A stretch of 64,000 bases of DNA from Tritrichomonas musculus (Eukaryota; Parabasalia; Tritrichomonadida; Tritrichomonadidae): the NCBI GenBank assembly GCA_039105265.1, contig JAPFFF010000009.1, positions 806,001 through 870,000 on the forward strand, in the 5' to 3' direction. A program made the translations under genes and the position numbers. This document shows, one piece after another, positions 36,687 to 45,231 of this stretch (position 1 is the first letter of the stretch; each line of letters opens with the position of its first letter). The notes beneath the pieces were generated by a model that saw only the letters and a program-made list of their open reading frames with translations, did no database searches and was not told the origin of the DNA.

Positions 36687-39248
36687 TCATGCTTCTTCTT
36701 GAAATATATCAATATCGTATCTGTTTGCCTTACTTAATTGGTCTTTCTTCTGTGCATATAATTTTTCCTTATATTCGAGGTAGCCACATTGTTGACCATA
36801 GATTTTATCAATCAAGTTATTGATTATTCGATTATATTCTTCTTTATTTTCTCTTATCTCTTCTGTTGGTATTTCAGCAGCTAATTGAGTCTTTTCAGCT
36901 AGTTTTTGGGGTCTCTGCTTGTCAGTCATACTGACATTTATTAAGTATGATAGTATCAATGATTCCATTGATTGAATGAAAGCGATTGTCATTCCTTCCC
37001 AAGCACTCCTATTAGAATTGAATTCACCGTTTTCAAAGTTGATGACCTTTGACAAATTATTGATGAATGTTGTCATTCGCTTGCCAATCATTTGATTGTA
37101 CTTTGATTTGTTGATTTTCTTCCATGCCAACCATTGAATGTAGTTCATTGGCTGTCCGCCTTTTTCAATCTCTTTCTTGACATTGTTATCAAAGTAAATA
37201 CAAAACAGTACATTTGAAACTGAAAGATATGAAATGATTCTTGTTAATGGTTTGAATTGTGGGAATAATTGCCAGAAGACTTTCCAAACCTTTGCGAAAT
37301 AACTTGACCAATATGATGAAGGACTTAATCGTTTGCTGACTTTTGGCTTACCAAAACCGAGCTCATTGTGATAGTATTCTGTATATTTCTGGATGGTTTC
37401 ATTTGGATTAATAATATATTCGCCTTTCTCCCAATCTACAGAATCCTTTGATTTATTGAATTGTTCATTGAGCCAAACATTGAACGGTTTAGCTTTCCTT
37501 TCTACAGCTGATTTGACAACTGTCTTCCATACTTTTTTATAAGGAGAAGCAAATACAAGTTTATAACCGTTTATGACTTGTGGCACTCCTTTCTTATCAA
37601 CTAATACAATATCATCAATCTTATCTCCGTTCAGGTCTGTTATAGCTTCACCATTTGGGTCCATACCGTTTGTAGGAAGTAAACGGTATTTTGGTTTTCC
37701 GTCTTGGTCTAGATGTGTATGACAGTAAATTGTTGCTTGGTCTCTGGTTGAGGCAGCAGGAATGTATTTGATTCTGTAATTACCATTAATGATTAAATCA
37801 AGGAAGCATTGTTTATAGTATGTTGAACTCTTGGCGGGTGATTGTATGTTAAGGTTTGTGAAATCTCTATCATTGTTTTCAAGAACGGTTGGAGCATCTC
37901 TGTCCTCACGCTTACCTCTTACTGTTGTGGCTTTAGCTTTTTTAATTAAAGCATTGATTTCGTCGTCGGTTATTTTTTGTGCAAATGGATTTCCAGGTTT
38001 AAATATTTTTTGATTAAATTCAACTTTATCACCATCATCAATGAACTTTCCATGCTTCTTTGGTTTATTTGCTTGTTTAGCGTAATCAGTAAATGTTTGA
38101 TTGAGGTCATCACCATCATCTCTATCGAAAACAAATGACTGCGAAAAATCGTCTGCGTCTGTCATGTCTCTTTTAGATGCTGAAAAATTATTAACAACAT
38201 CATTTGGTTTCACAAATGGTCCTGGTTTAATTGGTGGTGGTTTGATTGGTTGTATGACATCAGAGCCTTTGATAGGTTTTTTATTAATGATTGTGTCAAA
38301 CACTCTGAAGAATGATGATAAACCTGTAATTGATTTTCGTTCATTGGTGATATCAATGTTTCTCTTCATCTTGTCTCTGATAATTTCTAGTGTTTGATGT
38401 AATGCATCAACGTTTTCCTTTGCTTGTTCATCAAGTTTGTTTTGTGGTTTCTTTGATGCTTCATAACATCTTGGTAGTACATTGAGCCATGGTTGATTAT
38501 AGCCTAATTGCTTGAGCAATTCTATATCATCATCTACCAAATCATAAGGAGACAGCAACAAGGCTGATAGGTTATCTTCTTCTTCTTCTAATTCTGGGAA
38601 GTTAAATGATATTGATGGTAGTGAATCATCTTGCTCCAAAAAACTTGTATTCAGTAATTCATCAGAATCGGTAGGTGTTATGCGTTTTCTTCTTGGTGTT
38701 CTTCGTTTATTGCTGTCAGGTGTTGGTTCATGTATGCTTGCTCTCTTTCTTCTTCCTTTGGTGGTTTGTGGTGTTTGACTCTTTCTCGGTGGTTTGATGG
38801 GTGATGAACGAAAACCATCAGAACTATAATTTAAATCATCAATTACAACAATATTGAAGTAATTGATGATTGTATCAAGACTTTTTTTGTCTGTTGTGTA
38901 TTCTCTTAAACTAAGGAATTGATTGCCTTTACTTTTAATACCAGCATTGATTTTGTTCATCAATGAAACAAATCGGCGAAACTTGACTTTCATTTCACGA
39001 ATCTTTCCCACACTTCTTCCTGTATATTCATTGTTTTGTATTTGATACAACAAATTAATTAAATCATTGGTGTGTTCTAGTTTATATGTACTGAGAAACG
39101 TGTTCTTAAAATAATCTATTGGGTCCTCTAGTTCATAATCATCATCATCAGGTTTAGATACCTCACTGTCAAATACAGAATCATCATCAATATTACTTAA
39201 ATCTAATTCAAAGCTATCAGATGAATTATTTTTGTCTTGTTTTGACAT
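36687..39248 (-). CDS. Large virion-type protein of unknown function, 853 aa
   Basis: An acidic Ser/Asp-rich start gives way to a helical domain (about 45-125). A basic Ser/Thr/Pro segment near 150-195 (TTKGRRKRASIHEP, then RRTPRRKRI) could bind nucleic acid or carry a nuclear localisation signal. A middle acidic-disordered part follows, then a compact domain (about 445-600), and a C-terminal aromatic-rich helical domain (SPSSYWSSYFAKVWKVFWQL near 650). No catalytic motif is seen. No obvious MavA homologue. It is divergent from the fibre gene, with 22 bp between start codons. Confidence 0.6.
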   Translation of the reverse strand: MSKQDKNNSSDSFELDLSNIDDDSVFDSEVSKPDDDDYELEDPIDYFKNTFLSTYKLEHTNDLINLLYQIQNNEYTGRSVGKIREMKVKFRRFVSLMNKINAGIKSKGNQFLSLREYTTDKKSLDTIINYFNIVVIDDLNYSSDGFRSSPIKPPRKSQTPQTTKGRRKRASIHEPTPDSNKRRTPRRKRITPTDSDELLNTSFLEQDDSLPSISFNFPELEEEEDNLSALLLSPYDLVDDDIELLKQLGYNQPWLNVLPRCYEASKKPQNKLDEQAKENVDALHQTLEIIRDKMKRNIDITNERKSITGLSSFFRVFDTIINKKPIKGSDVIQPIKPPPIKPGPFVKPNDVVNNFSASKRDMTDADDFSQSFVFDRDDGDDLNQTFTDYAKQANKPKKHGKFIDDGDKVEFNQKIFKPGNPFAQKITDDEINALIKKAKATTVRGKREDRDAPTVLENNDRDFTNLNIQSPAKSSTYYKQCFLDLIINGNYRIKYIPAASTRDQATIYCHTHLDQDGKPKYRLLPTNGMDPNGEAITDLNGDKIDDIVLVDKKGVPQVINGYKLVFASPYKKVWKTVVKSAVERKAKPFNVWLNEQFNKSKDSVDWEKGEYIINPNETIQKYTEYYHNELGFGKPKVSKRLSPSSYWSSYFAKVWKVFWQLFPQFKPLTRIISYLSVSNVLFCIYFDNNVKKEIEKGGQPMNYIQWLAWKKINKSKYNQMIGKRMTTFINNLSKVINFENGEFNSNRSAWEGMTIAFIQSMESLILSYLINVSMTDKQRPQKLAEKTQLAAEIPTEEIRENKEEYNRIINNLIDKIYGQQCGYLEYKEKLYAQKKDQLSKANRYDIDIFQEEA

Positions 39249-39270
39249 TGTTTAGTTTCTAATAAATTGA

Positions 39271-42200
39271 ATGTTTACGATTGAGCAGAGCGGGCACATA
39301 ACAAAAACAAATACCATTGACGGATTAATTAACGAGTACATTAAAAGATATGTAGACAATTATGTTATCAAAGGCGATTCATCGAATGGGAACGTAGGAG
39401 GTTCAAACGGTCATGGAATCACTGAGGAACAATTGAATGAAGCTGTTAACGGATTGCGTGATTACGTCATCAACAATTACGCTTTATCAACTGATATACC
39501 TGATGACTTGATTAATGAGGAATCATTGACGACAAAAATAAATGAAGCATTAAATGTATATGCATTGAAGAGTGAAATACCAGAAGTACTCAAAAATAGT
39601 GAGTTGCAATTGAACCCAAAGGAACAATTACCAGAAGAAGTTTTCCAGAAATTGATGGCTGATGATGTTAAACCATTATCAGCTAAAGCATCAACGTGTT
39701 TAACAAGTATGGCGGCTAATGAAGGTCTTCAAGCGGCTTTGGATTCTTGTGCCAGACATTATGTTCCAAAAGATGATTTGAAGAATTACATCACGAGAGA
39801 TAATTTGAATGTATCAACTGAATACACAATTGAAACCAAGACATATATTCTTCCTAATATAGGTCCAATACCAGAAGAATATGAAGAAAACGGAATGGAT
39901 ACATCTCACGTTTTACCATTCAAAGAAGGAACACATTTGGTTGGTTATAAAGTAGACAATAGTGGTGATATATTCCATTTTGATATCAGATTTAAGACAA
40001 ATGAATTATATGCTGATGATGATTATAACGTTAAACAACATGAAGCTGAAGGATTTGATAGTGAAGGGGAGTATTTTGAATTAGTGTGGGATGAAGTTAG
40101 TGGAGCAATTTATGATAGATATCAATACCTTCCAATAACAATAACATTAGCAGAAACAGAAGATGAATTAGCATTGAAGAGTGATATCCCAGAACCTGTT
40201 GACTTGACACCATATTATACTAGTGCACAAGCTGATGAGAAGTTTGTTGATGAGGATGAATTGGCTTATGAATTAGATAAGTATGAAACGAAAACAGTCG
40301 CAGAAGGTAAGTATGCATTGAAAAGTGAGATTCCAGAAGTACTCAAAAATAATGAACTACAATTGAATCCGAATGAAGAACCAACAGAAGAAGTTCAACA
40401 GAAATTGATGAATGATGATAAACCGCTATCAGCACAAGCATCATATATATTATCATCCATGGCAGTAACTAAAGCAATGGATTTGATTAATCTTGATGAA
40501 TATGCAAATCTCACGAGTCTCCAGGATTATATGAAGAAAGAAGATATATTATCAAACGAATATATAACTCAAGAATTATCAATCGCTACAAAATTCATAA
40601 ACGGAACAACCAATGATGATGATAAACAAACTTATATCACAAATTTAGACGAAGATTTATGCAACATATTAAAGAAATCATCATTAATAGTTAAAGGTTC
40701 TTGTAATAATGAAGATATTTCAGGAGAATATTTATTTGATGGAGAAGAACTTGAATATTATCATTACAAGAAAGGTGAAAATACTTTTTCTATTTATTAT
40801 TTCTATTATGACGGAGTATTTAATTATAATGATACCTATGTTGTCGATTTAGAATCAGTAAGCTATTCATACAAGCCTGAAGTTTATGATGAATATTGTA
40901 TACCAAATATGAATCACATAACAAATAATTATGCATTGAAGAGTGATATTAAAGATGTTGATTTGACACTATATTATACTAGTGCACAAGCTGATGAGAA
41001 GTTTGTTGATGAGGATGAATTGGCTTATGAATTAGATAAGTATGCATTGAAAACAGAGATTCCAACAATTCCAACAGATTTGGTTAATGAATCTGCATTG
41101 AATACTGCATTATATGGCACTGAATTGAATATTGAATATTTACCCAATATAACGGATAGTCCCCGTATCACACCTAGGATGCCTGATGCCAGAGTTCATT
41201 TGATATTTGATGTTAATTGGGGTGATTCAAAAGTTGATAATATAATAGATGATGATATAATGCATATTGATGTAATATTTAAACCAAATGTTTCTACTAA
41301 CAATTTTGATAGCATGGAGAGGTATGATAATAATGGTAAATTAATTGATGTAATAAAATGGCGTCGTAGTGATGGGGAAATTACATATGCAACGACTAGT
41401 AGATCACATACACTTTATCCTATAGCATATAATTTCATTAGAGCTCAAATCGAATCGCCATTCATTAAAACTGAAAATGTTGCTGATGGAAATCCAGAAC
41501 AAATCGCAATTCAATGTACACAGAATGATAGTGGTTGTGTAATCCCAAATGATGATGTAAGAAAAGTGATAACAACCAAAAATATAATCGTCAAATTCAA
41601 ACGAAATGTTGATGATACATCATATGAAGAAGCTGAATACAAATATACTAGACGAAATAACGTGAATTTAATATATAAATCAACCAGTGGTGAGTCAAGT
41701 GAATTGATAGATATTCATGTAATTTCAGGTATTGTTTCATTGAGAGCCGCGGACGATACACTAACCAATATATATGATGCATCTATCACATTAATCAGCA
41801 ACCAACCTGTGAGCGATAATATGATTTCATCTGTGAAATATGTAAATGATAACTTTGCACTGAAGAGTTCATTAAATGAATTATTAACAAACAATGTTTA
41901 TACTTCAGCTGATTTAATAAATGATTCACCAAAAACTACTGATTTCGATAGATTTTATTATAATGAATTATATGGTATATTCGAAAAAAATGAGAAGCCA
42001 ATAACTAATCTAGCTTCATTAATATTATCTGGAGTTGTATTTAAATGTCAAATAAATGATTATTTAACTAAATCAGAATGTGATGCTAAATATGTAGCAA
42101 AAAATGATGATGGTTCATTATCAATTAATAGTACCGAAAGTAATATTGCAAGTTTATTTAGTTCTGTTGATTCTAATACTCTTGTTTTATTTAGATTTGG

Positions 42201-42819
42201 ATATGATTCTACATATAATTCTGTCTTTATGTATAGGTCTTCAAAAGCTGCTGATACTGGCGAAGTATTTATATATGTTGATGGTCATAGATTTCAATCA
42301 TTTCACATGTTTGGTTCTTCAAGAAATACAACAATTGATTCAAATTTACATGTTTCTGGCAAAATAACATCTAACGGTTCAAACACAATCACACATTACT
42401 CTCCGATTGAATCATCAATGAACTCTATTAATGATTTCGTTGTTGGTTCTCCAGTGTATATGACAGGTAAGGTTTACAAACATGTTGGTGATGAATGGAT
42501 ACCTTCAACAGCAGATGATACAACTGATTGTATTTGTAGTGTCAAGACATCAGGAACATGGAAAGAATATGTCGGTATATGTGTGAGAATCGATGAACAA
42601 AATAAATGTATCACATTCGCAAGTCATGGCGATTATCTTTTGAAAGTCAATGATTCATCATGTTATGGTATCGGGGATGAGGTGTTTATAGATAATGAAG
42701 ACAATAAGCTGAAAGTTCTTTCAGGTGAGACAGCGATAACATCAAAAATAAAACGAATGACTGTTGGAATCATCACAAGCATCATCGATGAAAGAACATT
42801 AGCTGTATTCAAAGAGTAA
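39271..42819 (+). CDS. Fibre/tail-spike-like protein with repeats, 1182 aa
   Basis: Built from short helical repeats with the word YALKSEIP / YALKTEIP, as in phage and giant-virus fibres. Two near-identical segments (YYTSAQADEKFVDEDELAYE, nt 40214-40285 and 40972-41044) and two copies of EIPEVLKN[SN]ELQLNP (nt 39570 and 40325) show internal duplication. Between them are beta-rich modules. The last 130 residues form a compact domain (SINDFVVGSPVYMTGKVYKH to the end) resembling a capsid-decoration or fibre-knob-like beta domain. Host attachment is the likely role (inference). It is the MavB counterpart of the MavA giant fibres but not closely related in sequence. Confidence 0.72.
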   Translation: MFTIEQSGHITKTNTIDGLINEYIKRYVDNYVIKGDSSNGNVGGSNGHGITEEQLNEAVNGLRDYVINNYALSTDIPDDLINEESLTTKINEALNVYALKSEIPEVLKNSELQLNPKEQLPEEVFQKLMADDVKPLSAKASTCLTSMAANEGLQAALDSCARHYVPKDDLKNYITRDNLNVSTEYTIETKTYILPNIGPIPEEYEENGMDTSHVLPFKEGTHLVGYKVDNSGDIFHFDIRFKTNELYADDDYNVKQHEAEGFDSEGEYFELVWDEVSGAIYDRYQYLPITITLAETEDELALKSDIPEPVDLTPYYTSAQADEKFVDEDELAYELDKYETKTVAEGKYALKSEIPEVLKNNELQLNPNEEPTEEVQQKLMNDDKPLSAQASYILSSMAVTKAMDLINLDEYANLTSLQDYMKKEDILSNEYITQELSIATKFINGTTNDDDKQTYITNLDEDLCNILKKSSLIVKGSCNNEDISGEYLFDGEELEYYHYKKGENTFSIYYFYYDGVFNYNDTYVVDLESVSYSYKPEVYDEYCIPNMNHITNNYALKSDIKDVDLTLYYTSAQADEKFVDEDELAYELDKYALKTEIPTIPTDLVNESALNTALYGTELNIEYLPNITDSPRITPRMPDARVHLIFDVNWGDSKVDNIIDDDIMHIDVIFKPNVSTNNFDSMERYDNNGKLIDVIKWRRSDGEITYATTSRSHTLYPIAYNFIRAQIESPFIKTENVADGNPEQIAIQCTQNDSGCVIPNDDVRKVITTKNIIVKFKRNVDDTSYEEAEYKYTRRNNVNLIYKSTSGESSELIDIHVISGIVSLRAADDTLTNIYDASITLISNQPVSDNMISSVKYVNDNFALKSSLNELLTNNVYTSADLINDSPKTTDFDRFYYNELYGIFEKNEKPITNLASLILSGVVFKCQINDYLTKSECDAKYVAKNDDGSLSINSTESNIASLFSSVDSNTLVLFRFGYDSTYNSVFMYRSSKAADTGEVFIYVDGHRFQSFHMFGSSRNTTIDSNLHVSGKITSNGSNTITHYSPIESSMNSINDFVVGSPVYMTGKVYKHVGDEWIPSTADDTTDCICSVKTSGTWKEYVGICVRIDEQNKCITFASHGDYLLKVNDSSCYGIGDEVFIDNEDNKLKVLSGETAITSKIKRMTVGIITSIIDERTLAVFKE

Positions 42820-42889
42820 ATCAATTGATTATCATTAATGAACAGCATTTGAAGCTGAGAGTTATGTTCAAGATGAAGAAGACAAGGAA

Positions 42890-43357
42890 ATGATGAGATG
42901 TGGGTGTTATACACCACCAGAAACATATGAGATTTGGTTGCTACGAATCGACCCGTCATTGATTCAAGACGTCATTGATAACATTATTCAATTGAATGGA
43001 AAGATAGCTGAATGCAATTCAAAATCAGTCAAAACATGTTCAAAATGTGAAGCCATTAAACGAAAATATGAGTATTGTGTTCGCGAGCTACAAGATATGA
43101 GAGATGATTTGAAAGAACAAACAAAAGCTGATGAAGAATACAAAGAACAACCAGCTGAGAACAAATATGATATTGATTCATTTATGACAAAGAACTACCC
43201 AACCATTGAAAGGTTTACATTGAGTGATGTTCAAAAGAAGTATAAAACAACATTTGGACTATTTGTGAAACAAGATGAATTGGCGTCAATGATTGAAAAA
43301 ACAGGTAGATTCAATATAACGTCGTCAAAGAACGTCAAATATGTTAATAGAAAGTGA
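42890..43357 (+). CDS. Cys-containing helical hypothetical protein, 155 aa
   Basis: It begins MMRCGCYTPPETYEIWLLRI. It continues with a helix, a VKTCSKCEAIKRKYEYCVRE segment (C-x-x-C plus a third Cys) and an acidic coil. The C-terminal domain reads RFTLSDVQKKYKTTFGLFVK, then MIEKTGRFNITSSKN and a basic end. The CxxC could bind metal. No family is recognised. The upstream frame has a stop 30 bp before the ATG, so the start is well fixed. Confidence 0.55.
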   Translation: MMRCGCYTPPETYEIWLLRIDPSLIQDVIDNIIQLNGKIAECNSKSVKTCSKCEAIKRKYEYCVRELQDMRDDLKEQTKADEEYKEQPAENKYDIDSFMTKNYPTIERFTLSDVQKKYKTTFGLFVKQDELASMIEKTGRFNITSSKNVKYVNRK

Positions 43358-43584
43358 TATGAAAAACGGGATATCAAAAGGGGTAATTTTAACCTTCAAT
43401 CGAAAACGAAATAATGACCTATATTTGAGGTATCAGTCATCAAAATCATTCAATGATTATATTTTTTGGTGTTTCAATCGAATGAAACCAATGAATGACC
43501 TGTATTTGATTGATTTGTGATTGATTTTCAATCAGTAGAGTACAAAAATAAAACCAAATCAATGCATCATTTATTTTTGTTCAC
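43358..43584. promoter_or_regulatory. Convergent intergenic gap with 3'-flank motif copy 2
   Basis: 227 bp between convergent genes. It contains GGGATATCAAAAGGGGTAAT continuing TTTAACCTTCAATCG at about 43378-43409, the reverse complement of the motif at 34490 and the same as at 45192. There are also several CATTGATTG-like words and AACCAATGAATGACC repeats. No gene. Confidence 0.45.
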
Positions 43585-44340
43585 TCATGATTGAAATTGA
43601 TTAAAATATTCATCGATGAGTGTGTGTAATTGGTCCAAATGTCTTATTTGAATTCTTATTGTGCACATATTAATATCATAATCATCAGCACCAAATGTTC
43701 GTTTAACAATATTTTTGATATCTTTGTTCGGACTCATCGCTATTGGTAGATTATCTTTGAAATACCATCTTTCTTCTTCATTTCGGTAATGATTAATGAT
43801 TTGCCGAAAGTTAGACTTATGACGACGGACTAAATGAAGAATAATATTATCATTATCGTTTGGTATTGTTTCTTTCCAAATCAAATACTTATAATCATGT
43901 TCCCTATTGACTGGAACCATTCGTGGTCGTTGCTCATTGATTGTTTCAGTTAAATGTTGTCTTTCACGTTCAAAATGAGAATCAAGAAGCTTCATGATAT
44001 TCCAAGCATATTTTGGTGATGCCCACATGGCAATATGATTGACAAGCAATCGGTGAACATAATAACCTCGTAATTGAACTGGCAATTCATCACGTTTTTC
44101 ATATAATTTTTCTAGGCTCGGAATTCCGAGGGTAGCATTTTCAAGGAATTCTTTGGTTGATTTGTTTTCGAACCAATGAAAAGCATTCTTTGTTGATTTA
44201 CAAGCTGTTATGATTGACTGCATTTGATACATATCATCTTGTTTTGAATGAATGATTCTTAAATGTTGGTTGTATTGAATGTATTCATAATCATTGTTGA
44301 TTGCTTGAACTGTTGCTGTTTGGTTGTTAGTTGCTGACAT
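43585..44340 (-). CDS. KilA-N domain protein, 251 aa
   Basis: Residues 30-115 show the KilA-N layout: MYQMQSIITACKSTKNAFHW near the start, a variable middle, then QLRGYYVHRLLVNHIAMWAS and PKYAWNIMKLLDSHF, matching the G-x-[YW]-[VI]-H-x-x-[LI]-x-x-x-[IV]-A-x-W-x-[ST] core. The C-terminal half (residues 145-245) has the KYLIWKE, IILHLVRRHKSNFRQI and NIVKRTFGADDYDIN segments found behind KilA-N in poxvirus-like and giant-virus proteins. It probably binds DNA and regulates gene activity. The leader carries TTTTTTATCAGC, the same word as in front of the TIR gene. Confidence 0.82.
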   Translation of the reverse strand: MSATNNQTATVQAINNDYEYIQYNQHLRIIHSKQDDMYQMQSIITACKSTKNAFHWFENKSTKEFLENATLGIPSLEKLYEKRDELPVQLRGYYVHRLLVNHIAMWASPKYAWNIMKLLDSHFERERQHLTETINEQRPRMVPVNREHDYKYLIWKETIPNDNDNIILHLVRRHKSNFRQIINHYRNEEERWYFKDNLPIAMSPNKDIKNIVKRTFGADDYDINMCTIRIQIRHLDQLHTLIDEYFNQFQS

Positions 44341-44493
44341 TGTAGCTGTTTGATTAGCTGATAAAAAATTGATTTAAAAATAAATCAATCAAAAAAATGT
44401 TTTTTTTTAAATGGCTTCTGGTTAGATGGAATTCTACCCGATGCATTTCATTGATGATTTTCAGGAGTGCAATATTGCATGCCTGCATTTCAT

Positions 44494-45135
44494 TTAAAGC
44501 AAATCATGTTGATGTTTAAATCGATTGATATATACACTGACTGTTTTATTTTCAACATCACGAAGTGATACATATTCATTACCTGATTTTGATATATTAT
44601 GGTGTAGTACTTTATAAATATTATCAGTAATCTTTGCATAAAACTTGTCTTCATTATTTGATTCATCAAAGTAATAATAATACTTGTTTTCTTCAAACTC
44701 TCTTCTTTCTGTCTTTGTTTCATAGAAATCAATAATCATTGCATCATCAGGTATATCATCAACAAACTCATATTTAACTCCTCTATGTGATGATTTGTTT
44801 CTACAATTATCAGATGATGAGACATAACGAAGATTTGACAAGTGGTAATCAGCTTTATCATGATTTATATGGTCAACTTGAGGTAAATTGTCAGGGTTTT
44901 CAATGAATTGTTTAGCCACAAGAACATGTTTCTGATATGTTTTCGCATTCAAACGAACTTGAACATATCAATGAATTTTATTTATATGTTCTTTGATGAT
45001 TCTATTATTTGCTTTCTTCATGATGACAAATGGAAATTCTTTTTGAATCTCATAATCATTTTCAAAGTCTTTCAACGGTTCAAACTCAGCTTCATCAATA
45101 GTTTCAATTTGTGCTTGTTCAGTTGGTTGACTCAT
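44494..45135 (-). pseudogene. NUMOD4-HNH endonuclease gene with an in-frame TGA
   Basis: The ATG at 45135 opens the frame with MSQPTEQAQIE, close to the start of the intact paralogue at 50754 (MSQPVEQANNE). A TGA at 44968-44970 interrupts it at codon 56, within the segment where the paralogue has Tyr-Gly-Tyr-Ile-Gln-Val, so Gly (GGA) to stop by one base is the simplest cause. Downstream, the HNH core HVLVAKQFIENPDNLPQVDH, INHDKADYHLSNLRYVSSSD and the C-terminal domain are intact. An internal ATG at 44952 could give a shortened protein lacking the NUMOD4-like part. Confidence 0.8.
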
Positions 45136-45177
45136 TTGTATTAAAAATAAAAAATCAAATTAAAAAATAAAAAGGGA

Positions 45178-45217
45178 TAAACAAAGGGATATCAAAAGGG
45201 GTAATTTTAACCTTCAA
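45178..45217 (-). promoter_or_regulatory. Repeated 3'-flank motif, copy 3
   Basis: On the minus strand, after the PolB stop, TTTCAATTGAAGGTTAAAAT continues with TACCCCTTTTGATATCCC. It matches the copy after the capsid gene in orientation and in distance to the stop (15-50 bp). It probably marks the 3' end of the PolB mRNA. Confidence 0.45.
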
Positions 45218-45231
45218 TTGAAATTAATTAT

